A DNA stretch of 64,000 nucleotides from Streptococcus halotolerans. Lineage in GTDB: Bacteria > Bacillota > Bacilli > Lactobacillales > Streptococcaceae. The notes beneath the pieces were generated by a model. The model made no database searches, was not told the DNA's origin, and saw only the letters and a program-made list of their open reading frames with translations. Each line of letters begins with the position of its first letter. The stretch's first letter is position 1. Location of the stretch: positions 186,001 to 250,000 of the forward strand of contig NZ_CP014835.1 in the NCBI RefSeq assembly GCF_001598035.1, written 5' to 3'. The translations under genes were made by a program, and so were the position numbers. Of this stretch, positions 56,430 through 64,000 are shown one piece after another.

Positions 56430-57560
56430 ATGGCTATTCAAGGTATAGATAAACTTCCTGTAAAATTGACAGAAAAAGAAGCTGTAATGCTCTACAAGAA
56501 GTTAGCAGAAGTTAATAAAGTTCTTGGTAAATTAGATGCTGTTCTGTCCTCTTCGATTATCAATACATCTATTTTAAGTTTGTTATCCTACAATGAATCA
56601 GTTCAGTCAACAAGAATTGAAGGGACGCAGGTAACTTTCCATGAAATCATGGAGACGACTAGAAGCGGTGCTAAAAATTGGCAACAAAGAGAAGTTTTCA
56701 ATTACAAAGAAGCTATTGATGACGGTTTTAAAGCTATTCGCGAGGGCGACGCTATAAGTACACGCTTATTGAAAAAATTACATAAGACCTTGATGTCAGA
56801 CGAAGCTAGAGGTACAACCGCAAACGGAGGGGAGTTTCGAAAAATCCAAAACTTTATAGGTCCAGATGATAAAATTGAACATGCTTCGTATATACCAATA
56901 GGAGCTAATGAAATTGCTGAGTATATGACTAATTTAGAGTTTTTTGCCAATGGCGAAGCTCATTCAAGTTTAACGCAAGGCTTGGAAATTGATTCTGAGT
57001 ATGTTAATTATGACAGTGATGCTCTATTGCGAATAGCAGTAGTTCATGCACAGTTTGAATCTATTCATCCATTTTTAGATGGTAACGGTAGATTAGGTCG
57101 TATTTTGATTGCCTTGATGGCAGTAAAAGAAAATCTTCTCGATTATCCTGTATTTTTTGTTAGTGAGGAGTTAGAGAAAGAAAGAATCAGATACTATAAT
57201 GCCTTAAATGCTGTCAGAGGAGAAGAACCAGATTGGATTCCATGGTTAACCTTATTTCTAAATGCTAGTGAACAGATGGCAAAGAACATTCTAAGAAAAA
57301 TAAATAATGCAGACAGTCATGCAAAATCAGGATTACAAAAATGCCATTCTCAGGCTCAAAAGGATGTTTGGTTAAGTACCTTTAATCTTCCTATTGCAAC
57401 TCCTAAGCAATTGGCTGATTTAACTGGATATCATCCTGCAACAGTAAAGAAATCGCTCGACAAGCTTGTTGAAAACGGGTTATTAGATAGGGATAATACA
57501 GTTAAAAGAAATATTCCTTACTATAACTATGAGTTACTTAGAGTTATTTCCAACTTTTAG
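56430..57560 (+). CDS. Fic family protein (AMPylase-type), prophage moron
   Basis: A 376-residue protein. The active-site motif HPFLDGNGRLGR (residues 213-224) is intact with its catalytic His. An inhibitory helix motif S-T-R-I-E-G (60-65, SxxxEG) precedes the Fic domain, marking class II Fic enzymes. The C-terminal winged HTH (about 325-376, TPKQLADLTGYHPATVKKSL) is common in this group. Fic enzymes usually move AMP from ATP to a hydroxyl on a target protein; the target is unknown. AAAGGAG is nine bases before ATG 56430. It lies outside the late operon, with its own promoter, beside attR. Confidence 0.92.
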   Translation: MAIQGIDKLPVKLTEKEAVMLYKKLAEVNKVLGKLDAVLSSSIINTSILSLLSYNESVQSTRIEGTQVTFHEIMETTRSGAKNWQQREVFNYKEAIDDGFKAIREGDAISTRLLKKLHKTLMSDEARGTTANGGEFRKIQNFIGPDDKIEHASYIPIGANEIAEYMTNLEFFANGEAHSSLTQGLEIDSEYVNYDSDALLRIAVVHAQFESIHPFLDGNGRLGRILIALMAVKENLLDYPVFFVSEELEKERIRYYNALNAVRGEEPDWIPWLTLFLNASEQMAKNILRKINNADSHAKSGLQKCHSQAQKDVWLSTFNLPIATPKQLADLTGYHPATVKKSLDKLVENGLLDRDNTVKRNIPYYNYELLRVISNF

Positions 57561-57703
57561 TACTTCCGTGAAAATAAAAAAAGGGGGCAAAAAAGGGGCA
57601 AAAAGAGTTCAAAAGTGATTTAAATCGACCTTTTTACCAAACGTTTTTCCTTGTAAATTCCGTTTTCTACCTTTATAATATGTTTTAGATACTGTTTATT
57701 AAG
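57561..57703. other. attR arm region with paired GGGGCAAAA repeats
   Basis: GGGGGCAAAA (57583-57592) and AGGGGCAAAA (57594-57603) lie about 100 bases from attR. The attL side has the matching pair AGGGGCAGAT (16431-16440) and AGGGGCAAAA (16442-16451) inside the end of the integrase gene. They look like integrase arm-binding sites. Confidence 0.5.
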
Positions 57704-57717
57704 TCCGGCAGGGGACA
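57704..57717 (+). repeat. attR core (14-bp direct repeat)
   Basis: TCCGGCAGGGGACA, identical to the 3' end of tRNA-Arg at 16359-16372. Only this piece of the tRNA is copied at this end. Confidence 0.9.
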
Positions 57718-57756
57718 TGACCTCTTATGATAGTAAGTGGAAAGAAAGGAAGTTTT

Positions 57757-57888
57757 ATGTTAAAAAAAGATACGTTAAAAACAAAAGAGAAGCGTCAATC
57801 ATTTAAAGTGATGGATGTTGTTAAACTGATCGCCTTACTTATTCCAGTTGTTCAATTATTACGTCAAATGAAAAAGGGACGAAAGTAA
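57757..57888 (+). CDS. Small membrane-type protein (43 residues)
   Basis: MLKKDTLKTKEKRQSFKVMD then a hydrophobic helix (about 21-36, VVKLIALLIPVVQLLR) and a basic tail KKGRK. AAAGGAAG is seven bases before ATG 57757, and an intrinsic terminator follows 15 bases after the stop, so it is a complete small transcription unit. It lies outside attR, so it is host sequence next to the attachment site. No family recognised. Confidence 0.6.
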   Translation: MLKKDTLKTKEKRQSFKVMDVVKLIALLIPVVQLLRQMKKGRK

Positions 57889-57902
57889 TGTGATGGCATA
57901 GA

Positions 57903-57928
57903 ACCGGCAATAACCTTGTCGGTTTTTT
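57903..57928 (+). terminator. Intrinsic terminator of the 43-residue ORF
   Basis: ACCGGCAA (57903-57910) pairs with TTGTCGGT (57916-57923), followed by TTTTT. Confidence 0.85.
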
Positions 57929-58042
57929 GATATGACTTTTTTTAAAAAGTTATCGTCTTTTACATTAGTTAATTTTTGAGATTTTGAAAGCGACTTTTAT
58001 TAGCATTGTTCTGTGTAAATTTGCTCCAAAACTAAAAATTCA

Positions 58043-58051
58043 TGATATAAT
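58043..58051 (+). promoter_or_regulatory. rodA extended -10 promoter
   Basis: TGaTATAAT at 58043-58051; -35 TTGCTC with 19-bp spacing is weak. Confidence 0.55.
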
Positions 58052-58087
58052 GAAAAGCACTTTAAGTAAAAAGAGGTTTACTAAAAC

Positions 58088-59287
58088 TTGAAACACGCAT
58101 TTAATAGACGGGTTGATTTTATCTTAATCATACCTGTTATGTTATTACTAGTAGTTGGCTTTGTTTCCATATATATTGCCACAAGCAATGATTATCCTGA
58201 CAAGGTTACTCAAGTCATGCTGCAACAGGGAGCTTGGGTGATCATTGGATTGATGTTTGCCTTTGTCGTCATGCTATTCAATACCGAGTTTCTCTGGAAG
58301 ATTAGCCCTTTTTTATATTTGCTTGGATTAGGGCTGATGGTTTTACCCTTGTTTTTTTATAGTTCCTCACTAGTAGAATCTACTGGGGCTAAAAACTGGA
58401 TTACAATTGGTAATACTACCTTATTTCAACCGTCAGAATTTATGAAAATTGCTTATATCTTACTATTGGCAGAATCAGCCTTGTGGTTTCATGAGCGTTA
58501 TCTAGAGCAAACTATTAAACGTGATTTGCAATTACTAGCTGTCTTTTTAGTGGTTACCATTCCAGTTTTGATTTTGCTTGGTTTGCAAAAAGATTTTGGA
58601 ACAGCCATGGTCTTTTTATCTATTTTAGTTGGGATGAGTTTTTTATCAGGTGTTAGTTGGAAAATTGTGTTAAGTGTCTTTCTGACTACCTTAGTGTCCT
58701 TATTGATTTTTCTCTTAGTTTTTTTATGGGAACCAGGTCGTGAATTTTTATACCACATGGGAATGGATACCTATCAAATTAACCGAATATCTGCTTGGTT
58801 AAAACCATTTGATTTTGCAACAAGTATTGCTTACCAACAAACCCAAGGCATGTTATCTATCGGAAGCGGCGGTGTCCTTGGCAAAGGGTTTGGCGTTCTT
58901 GAATTATCAGTACCTGTCAGAGAGAGTGATATGATTTTTACTGTCATTGCTGAAGACTTTGGCTTCCTTGGTGCAGCGGTTACTCTAGCACTTTATTTAG
59001 TACTTATTTACCGCATGATTATCATTACATTAGAGTCTAACAATCAATTTTATACCTATATTTCTGCTGGCTTTATCATGATGATTCTCTTTCATATTTT
59101 TGAAAATATTGGAGCAGCAATTGGTATTCTCCCACTAACAGGAATCCCGTTACCGTTTATTTCACAGGGAGGTAGTTCACTTATTTCTAACTTAATTGGT
59201 GTTGGTCTTGTCTTGTCAATGGCTTATCAAAATCAACGTCAGAAGGAAGAAGCGAGAGAAGAGCGCTATAGCAAGCTTACAAATTGA
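58088..59287 (+). CDS. rodA: SEDS peptidoglycan glycosyltransferase, RodA type
   Basis: A 399-residue membrane protein with about ten helices. SEDS marks include FQPSEFMKIAY, LGLQKDFGTAMVF (with the catalytic Asp), and GIPLPFISQGGSS near the end. It polymerises lipid II into glycan strands during side-wall growth. In S. pneumoniae rodA lies shortly before gyrB and ezrA, as here, which favours RodA over FtsW. Start is TTG 58088 (AGAGG 12 bases upstream). Confidence 0.9.
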   Translation: MKHAFNRRVDFILIIPVMLLLVVGFVSIYIATSNDYPDKVTQVMLQQGAWVIIGLMFAFVVMLFNTEFLWKISPFLYLLGLGLMVLPLFFYSSSLVESTGAKNWITIGNTTLFQPSEFMKIAYILLLAESALWFHERYLEQTIKRDLQLLAVFLVVTIPVLILLGLQKDFGTAMVFLSILVGMSFLSGVSWKIVLSVFLTTLVSLLIFLLVFLWEPGREFLYHMGMDTYQINRISAWLKPFDFATSIAYQQTQGMLSIGSGGVLGKGFGVLELSVPVRESDMIFTVIAEDFGFLGAAVTLALYLVLIYRMIIITLESNNQFYTYISAGFIMMILFHIFENIGAAIGILPLTGIPLPFISQGGSSLISNLIGVGLVLSMAYQNQRQKEEAREERYSKLTN

Positions 59288-59360
59288 TCATTGTTGACTT
59301 CATGTGAAAGAAATGCAGGATTGCCAAAATTAAGACTTAAAAACTAAGAAACTTTTTTGA

Positions 59361-59390
59361 GAAGCTGATAGCCTATTAGCTTCTTTTTTC
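59361..59390 (+). terminator. Intrinsic terminator of rodA
   Basis: GAAGCTGATA (59361-59370) pairs with TATTAGCTTC (59374-59383) over ten positions, loop GCC, then TTTTTT. Confidence 0.9.
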
Positions 59391-59422
59391 TTGCTAAAAA
59401 TACGGTAAAATAGTAAGAATTA

Positions 59423-59431
59423 TGATATAAT
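59423..59431 (+). promoter_or_regulatory. gyrB extended -10 promoter
   Basis: TGaTATAAT ending at 59431, about 110 bases before gyrB; long leader with no clear structure. Confidence 0.55.
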
Positions 59432-59542
59432 GTAAGGTATGGTTGCTTGTCTGTGGTTATTCTAATATCATGCTTAAGATGAGCAAAAAAACGTTGTAAA
59501 ACAAGCAATTGGACTTATTCATAATAACAGAAAGAGTAGCAA

Positions 59543-61495
59543 ATGACTGAAGAATTAAAAGACTTGCAAAATAAAGCCAACGAATATGATGCTAGTCAAA
59601 TCCAAGTTTTAGAAGGATTGGAAGCTGTCCGTATGCGTCCAGGGATGTATATTGGTTCAACATCAAAAGAAGGACTTCATCACCTTGTTTGGGAAATTGT
59701 GGATAATTCTATTGATGAAGCCTTGGCAGGATTTGCTAGTCACATTGAAGTTTTTATCGAACCAGATAACTCGATTACCGTCGTCGATGATGGTCGTGGT
59801 ATTCCTGTTGATATCCAAGAAAAAACAGGTCGTCCAGCTGTTGAAACGGTCTTTACGATTCTTCACGCGGGTGGAAAATTTGGCGGTGGTGGCTATAAAG
59901 TTTCTGGTGGCCTCCATGGTGTTGGATCGTCTGTTGTTAATGCCTTATCTGAGCAGCTGGATGTTAAAGTTCATAAAAATGGTCAAATTCATTATCAAGA
60001 ATACCGTCGTGGTGTGGTGGTCGATGATTTAGCTGTTATTGGTGAAACTGATTTACAAGGAACGACTGTTCACTTTACACCAGACCCAACAATTTTCACA
60101 GAAACAACCGAGTTTGATTATGCGAAATTAGCGAAACGCGTTCAAGAGTTAGCCTTTTTGAACAAGGGTCTACGTATTTCTATTACAGATAAACGTGAAG
60201 GTATGGAAACGAGTAAGGAATACCATTATGAAGGTGGTATTTCGAGCTATGTAGAGTATATTAACGAGAACAAAGAGACCATTTTTGACACGCCAATCTT
60301 TACTGATGGGAAAATGGATGGTATCACTGTTGAAGTTGCTATGCAATACACAACGTCATACCACGAAACAATCATGAGCTTTGCGAACAATATTCATACT
60401 CATGAAGGCGGAACACATGAGCAAGGTTTCCGGACAGCTTTGACGCGTGTTATTAACGATTACGCTCGTCACAATAATATTCTTAAAGAAAAAGACGATA
60501 ATTTGACTGGAGATGATGTCCGTGAAGGATTGACAGCTATCATTTCTGTTAAACATCCCAACCCTCAGTTTGAAGGCCAAACCAAGACAAAACTTGGAAA
60601 CTCTGAAGTGGTAAAAATCACTAACCGTCTCTTCAGTGAAGCTTTTAACCGTTTCTTACTAGAAAACCCACAAGTTGCTCGTAAAATTGTGGAAAAGGGA
60701 ATTTTGGCGTCTAAGGCTCGCATTGCGGCAAAACGCGCGCGTGAAGTAACCCGTAAAAAATCTGGTTTGGAGATTTCTAACTTGCCTGGTAAGTTAGCAG
60801 ACTGTTCTTCCAATAACGCTAGTCAAAATGAACTGTTCATTGTTGAGGGGGACTCCGCTGGTGGTTCTGCTAAATCGGGTCGAAATCGTGAATTTCAAGC
60901 GATCCTACCAATCCGTGGTAAAATTCTTAATGTTGAAAAAGCAACGATGGATAAAATTTTAGCCAACGAAGAAATTCGAAGTCTTTTTACAGCTATGGGA
61001 ACTGGTTTTGGCGCAGAATTTGATGTTTCAAAAGCTCGTTACCACAAATTGGTCATCATGACTGATGCAGATGTGGACGGTGCCCATATTCGGACCTTAT
61101 TATTAACTTTGATATATCGCTTTATGCGCCCAGTGCTGGAAGCAGGATATGTTTATATTGCTCAACCACCAATTTACGGTGTAAAAGTTGGTAGTGATAT
61201 CAAGGCTTACATCCAACCAGGTGTTAATCAGGAAGAGGAATTAAAACAGGCGTTGGCTGAACATAGTCAAGGACGCTCAAAACCTTCTGTCCAACGTTAC
61301 AAAGGTCTTGGTGAGATGGATGATCATCAACTCTGGGAAACAACAATGGACCCTGAAAATCGCCTCATGGCACAGGTTTCAGTTGATGATGCTGCAGAAG
61401 CAGATAAGATTTTTGATATGCTAATGGGCGATCGTGTCGAACCTCGTCGTGAGTTTATCGAAGAAAATGCTGTTTACAGTACGCTTGATATCTAG
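59543..61495 (+). CDS. gyrB: DNA gyrase subunit B
   Basis: A 650-residue ATPase subunit of gyrase, which introduces negative supercoils. GHKL ATPase motifs: [33 protein letters not shown]; transducer domain to about 400; TOPRIM motifs EGDSAGGSA and DADVDGAH; C-terminal [15 protein letters not shown]. Length and motifs are complete. Target of coumarin antibiotics. Confidence 0.98.
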   Translation: MTEELKDLQNKANEYDASQIQVLEGLEAVRMRPGMYIGSTSKEGLHHLVWEIVDNSIDEALAGFASHIEVFIEPDNSITVVDDGRGIPVDIQEKTGRPAVETVFTILHAGGKFGGGGYKVSGGLHGVGSSVVNALSEQLDVKVHKNGQIHYQEYRRGVVVDDLAVIGETDLQGTTVHFTPDPTIFTETTEFDYAKLAKRVQELAFLNKGLRISITDKREGMETSKEYHYEGGISSYVEYINENKETIFDTPIFTDGKMDGITVEVAMQYTTSYHETIMSFANNIHTHEGGTHEQGFRTALTRVINDYARHNNILKEKDDNLTGDDVREGLTAIISVKHPNPQFEGQTKTKLGNSEVVKITNRLFSEAFNRFLLENPQVARKIVEKGILASKARIAAKRAREVTRKKSGLEISNLPGKLADCSSNNASQNELFIVEGDSAGGSAKSGRNREFQAILPIRGKILNVEKATMDKILANEEIRSLFTAMGTGFGAEFDVSKARYHKLVIMTDADVDGAHIRTLLLTLIYRFMRPVLEAGYVYIAQPPIYGVKVGSDIKAYIQPGVNQEEELKQALAEHSQGRSKPSVQRYKGLGEMDDHQLWETTMDPENRLMAQVSVDDAAEADKIFDMLMGDRVEPRREFIEENAVYSTLDI

Positions 61496-61537
61496 GTGAT
61501 GCCCTAGTAAAAAAGAGGTGCAGAGAGCTTTTAAGTA

Positions 61538-61546
61538 TGATATAAT
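61538..61546 (+). promoter_or_regulatory. ezrA extended -10 promoter
   Basis: TGaTATAAT ending at 61546, 48 bases before ezrA. Confidence 0.6.
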
Positions 61547-61593
61547 CGTTATGCTAAAATGCTTATAAAAGGAAGACTACTAAGGAGAAATAC

Positions 61594-63318
61594 ATGTCGA
61601 GCGGAATAGTATTAGTGATAGTAGCAATCGTTGTATTAGTGATTGTCGCCTATCTTATCGCCGTGTTAATACGAAAGAGAAACGATTCGTTAATCGCGAA
61701 ACTCGTTCAAGAAAAAACAGAAATTGAAAAATTACCAGTTGTTAGTGAAATTGAAGAAGTTAAATCACTTCATCTGATTGGTCAAAGTCAGGCAAATTTT
61801 AGAGAATGGCAGCAAAAATGGAATGACATTTCATCAAATTCTTTAAAAGAAATTGAGAAACAATTATTCGATGCTGAAAATCTTAATGATACCTTCCATT
61901 TCTTTAAAGCGAAAGCAGAGATTGACAAAGTTGAAAGTCAATTATCACTTATCCATGAAGATATTGCAGCTATCCGAGAAGCTCTTGATATTTTAAAAGC
62001 ACAAGAGGAAAAAAATAGTGCCCGTGTTAAACATGCATTGGACCTGTATGAAGAGCTGCAACGCTCTATTAACGAAAATAGTGATAATTATGGCGCAACC
62101 ATGCCGGAGATTGAAAAGCAATTAAAAAATATTGAGACAGAATTTTCACAATTTGTGACACTCAATTCTTCAGGCGATCCTGTGGAAGCAGCAGCACTTT
62201 TAGAAAAAGCAGAAGAACATACGATTGCTTTGGGACAGATTTCTGAAAAAATTCCTGCTATCGTTACTAAACTGGAAGATGATTTTCCTGATCAGTTGGA
62301 TGATTTAGAGAATGGTTATGCAAGACTTCTTGAAGAGAACTACCACTTTAAAGAGAAAAATATTGAAATTCGTTTCCAAAATATTCGAGACTCTATTCGT
62401 TCAACATCAAATGGGTTAATTAGTTTAGATCTTGATCAAGCTAATGAAGATAATGAGGATATCCAAGAACGTATTAATCAACTTTATGATATCTTTGAAC
62501 GTGAGATTGAAGCTCATGGAAAAGTTGTTAAAAACAGTAAGATTATTCCCGATTATTTGGCTCATGCCAAAGCTAACAATGTGCAGCTTAATAATGAGTT
62601 AAATCGTCTATCTAAAAAATATATCTTGAATGATGGTCAAAGTGTCAATATTCGTCATTTTTCAGAAGAACTTAATATTATTGAAGAGAAGATTTTGCCG
62701 GATATCATCAATCTTGAAGAACAAGAGCAGCCTTTTTCATTGCTTGAAGGGCGCTTAGAAGAAGCTTTAAAGACATTAGCACGTATTGAGAATTCTCAAT
62801 TAGAAGTTGCTGAAGAATTAGAATCAGTAGAACGCACAGAAGCAACAGCACGTGAAAAGTTAGATTATTATATTAATAAGCTTCATATGATTAAACGTTA
62901 TATGGAAAAACGTCATTTACCAGGCATTCCTCAAGAGTTTCTGAGTGTTTTCTTTACAGCAAGTGCGCAATTAGAAGCCTCGATGGAGGAGCTAAGTCGA
63001 GGTCGCATCCATGTTGAAACGGTTGCACGTATGACTGAATCCGCAACAGCTTCGTTGGATATGCTGGAAGATACAACTTATCGTGTCGTTCAAAATGCAG
63101 CCTTAACAGAACAGTTGCTCCAATACTCAAATCGCTACCGTAGTTTCGAACCAGGCGTTCAAAGTAGTTTCGAACATTCGTTAAAACTTTTCGAGCAGGA
63201 TTATGATTACCAAGGTTCTTTTGAAGAAATTTCATATGCCTTAGAGACAGTTGAACCAGGCGTAACAGACCGTTTTGTAAACTCTTACGAAAAAACACGT
63301 GAAGAAATTTTATTATAA
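61594..63318 (+). CDS. ezrA: Septation ring formation regulator EzrA
   Basis: A 574-residue protein: one N-terminal membrane helix (about 5-26) followed by long spectrin-like coiled coils to the end. EzrA prevents extra FtsZ rings and takes part in septal and peripheral wall growth. Length matches the family (about 570). AAGGAG is nine bases before ATG 61594. Directly after gyrB, an order found in other streptococci. Confidence 0.95.
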   Translation: MSSGIVLVIVAIVVLVIVAYLIAVLIRKRNDSLIAKLVQEKTEIEKLPVVSEIEEVKSLHLIGQSQANFREWQQKWNDISSNSLKEIEKQLFDAENLNDTFHFFKAKAEIDKVESQLSLIHEDIAAIREALDILKAQEEKNSARVKHALDLYEELQRSINENSDNYGATMPEIEKQLKNIETEFSQFVTLNSSGDPVEAAALLEKAEEHTIALGQISEKIPAIVTKLEDDFPDQLDDLENGYARLLEENYHFKEKNIEIRFQNIRDSIRSTSNGLISLDLDQANEDNEDIQERINQLYDIFEREIEAHGKVVKNSKIIPDYLAHAKANNVQLNNELNRLSKKYILNDGQSVNIRHFSEELNIIEEKILPDIINLEEQEQPFSLLEGRLEEALKTLARIENSQLEVAEELESVERTEATAREKLDYYINKLHMIKRYMEKRHLPGIPQEFLSVFFTASAQLEASMEELSRGRIHVETVARMTESATASLDMLEDTTYRVVQNAALTEQLLQYSNRYRSFEPGVQSSFEHSLKLFEQDYDYQGSFEEISYALETVEPGVTDRFVNSYEKTREEILL

Positions 63319-63320
63319 CC

Positions 63321-63351
63321 AAAAAACGAAGTATCGATTACTTCGTTTTTT
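63321..63351. terminator. Two-way terminator between ezrA and the NUDIX gene
   Basis: AAAAAACGAAGTA and its inverted copy TACTTCGTTTTTT (63321-63351); A and T runs on both sides. The NUDIX stop codon (63338-63340) lies in its loop region. Confidence 0.9.
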
Positions 63352-63856
63352 CTAATGTCCATTTTCCAGTGTTAATAAAACGTTCGATAAGCTCTTTTTG
63401 TTTAGGAATGATAAGATTTTTTTCGCAAAAAATGTCTAACTCTGCTAAGGGAACCCACTTATAGGCAGTTGTTTCTCCTGCTTGCAAAGTAATATCCTCT
63501 AATTCTCCTTGATAGATAGCGTGGTAATGATGATAGATTGAAAACTGTTTGGGCTCGATTTTTTGACCAATAAAGTCAAAAAAATCAAGGGCTAAACCTG
63601 TTTCTTCAAGAACTTCTCGTTTGATAGCATCTAGAGAAATCTCTCCTTTTAAAGCAGACCCTCCGGCGCTTGCTTCATAGTAATTAGGGTATGTGGGTTT
63701 ATCAGAATCTCTTTTCATAAAAAGAATACTACCATTAGTCGATTGAACGATGCATTCAACAACAAGGTGGAAAAGACCCTCGGGAATGATTTGTCCCCTA
63801 GTTAGTATCTGACCAGTTTTTGTTACAGTTTCATCATAGGCATCCCAAAATTCCAT
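63338..63856 (-). CDS. NUDIX hydrolase
   Basis: A 172-residue enzyme. The NUDIX box G-x5-E-x7-REVLEETGL is complete (G66, E72, R80-E81, E84-E85, G87), so it should hydrolyse a nucleoside diphosphate linked to another group. The N-terminal part EFWDAYDETVTKTGQILTRG is like IPP isomerase-type or Orf-type NUDIX proteins; the substrate is unknown. GGAAC-type spacing upstream is weak; start ATG 63856. Confidence 0.9.
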   Translation of the reverse strand: MEFWDAYDETVTKTGQILTRGQIIPEGLFHLVVECIVQSTNGSILFMKRDSDKPTYPNYYEASAGGSALKGEISLDAIKREVLEETGLALDFFDFIGQKIEPKQFSIYHHYHAIYQGELEDITLQAGETTAYKWVPLAELDIFCEKNLIIPKQKELIERFINTGKWTLEKTK

Positions 63857-63905
63857 GTTTGTTCCTTTCTACAAGGCTTCATTATTTTTTAGAAAAAATC
63901 AATTC

Positions 63906-63998
63906 CTATTTGCCAAAAATACGTTTAAAGATACTTTTTTTTACTTTAGAATCTTTAGAGTTTTTTGCTGTCACTGATGAGTCAAAAAGTGTTAACAG
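63906..63998 (-). CDS. C-terminal end of an unidentified gene (cut by window edge)
   Basis: On the minus strand an open frame enters from the right edge and ends at TAG (63908-63906) after 30 residues, LLTLFDSSVTAKNSKDSKVK ending SIFKRIFGK. Basic tail like a membrane or nucleic-acid-binding protein. Too short to identify. Confidence 0.5.
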   Translation of the reverse strand: MLTLFDSSVTAKNSKDSKVKKSIFKRIFGK

Positions 63999-64000
63999 AT

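Larger units (their letters stand above)
16373..57717. mobile_element. Complete siphovirus-type prophage in tRNA-Arg(CCU)
   Basis: About 41.3 kb between direct repeats, with integrase next to attL, divergent lysogeny/early promoters, replication module, late regulator, terS/terL, SPP1-like portal and MuF protein, scaffold, capsid, connectors, tail tube, tape measure (1481 residues), Dit, Tal, holin and endolysin, and a moron before attR. Every expected module is present. The only broken gene seen is one small early ORF (21842-22012). The prophage therefore looks inducible. Confidence 0.95.

Noticed and set aside
56295..57703. Superantigen, DNase or paratox gene near attR
   Set aside because: Searched both strands in the usual place; only the Fic gene is present.

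Overview
The window is a low-GC Firmicute chromosome, almost certainly a Streptococcus and probably of the pyogenic group. The evidence is the core genes (BirA/DUF3272, MetK, the second MurA paralogue, SpxR-type regulator, methionine aminopeptidase with the streptococcal insert, Pde2-type DHH phosphodiesterase, rplS, RodA, GyrB, EzrA), extended -10 promoters, and a prophage of streptococcal type. The species cannot be fixed from the sequence alone.

Layout. 1-315: tail of an IS200/IS605-type transposase and its structured right end. 408-8878: core genes for biotin, SAM and peptidoglycan precursor synthesis, gene regulation and protein maturation. 8880-10298: a complete ISL3-family insertion sequence with matching terminal repeats and a perfect 8-bp target duplication, sitting between two convergent genes and breaking neither. 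10307-16248: leftward GtrA/Pde2/GNAT and glutathione-transferase genes, then rightward flavodoxin, a fluoride-riboswitch-like leader with a CLC-F type antiporter, ribosomal protein L19 and a TIM-barrel protein. 16301-16372: tRNA-Arg(CCU). 57757-64000: a small ORF, rodA, gyrB, ezrA, a NUDIX hydrolase and the end of one more gene.

The central 41 kb (16373-57717) is an apparently complete siphovirus-type prophage in the 3' end of tRNA-Arg, bounded by a 14-bp direct repeat (16359-16372 and 57704-57717). Leftward genes are integrase, a two-gene DUF1828-type cassette, a serine-rich membrane protein, and an ImmA-type protease next to a CI-like repressor. A divergent promoter region with four related 16-bp operator-like sites separates these from the rightward genes. 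Those run Cro-like protein, BRO-N antirepressor, small early genes, HNH endonuclease, recombination and replication module (SbcC-like ATPase, RecA-like ATPase, DUF669, helicase, primase-helicase), an origin-like iteron array, RusA resolvase, a DUF722/ArpU-like late regulator, then packaging, head (SPP1-like portal and MuF protein), tail, holin and endolysin. A Fic-domain gene with its own consensus promoter lies in the usual lysogenic-conversion slot next to attR. No superantigen, DNase or hyaluronidase gene was seen.

Most interesting candidates: a C-terminal toxin-like extension on the MuF minor head protein; the Fic moron; the DUF1828/DUF6978-like pair with a 19-bp repeat about 97 bp upstream of both it and the integrase; an ImmA protease with three added zinc ribbons; a late promoter followed at once by an intrinsic terminator, with more terminators inside the late operon (implying antitermination); a 140-nt stem-loop RNA in the early region; and two host genes whose extended -10 element sits so close to the start codon that their mRNAs should be leaderless.
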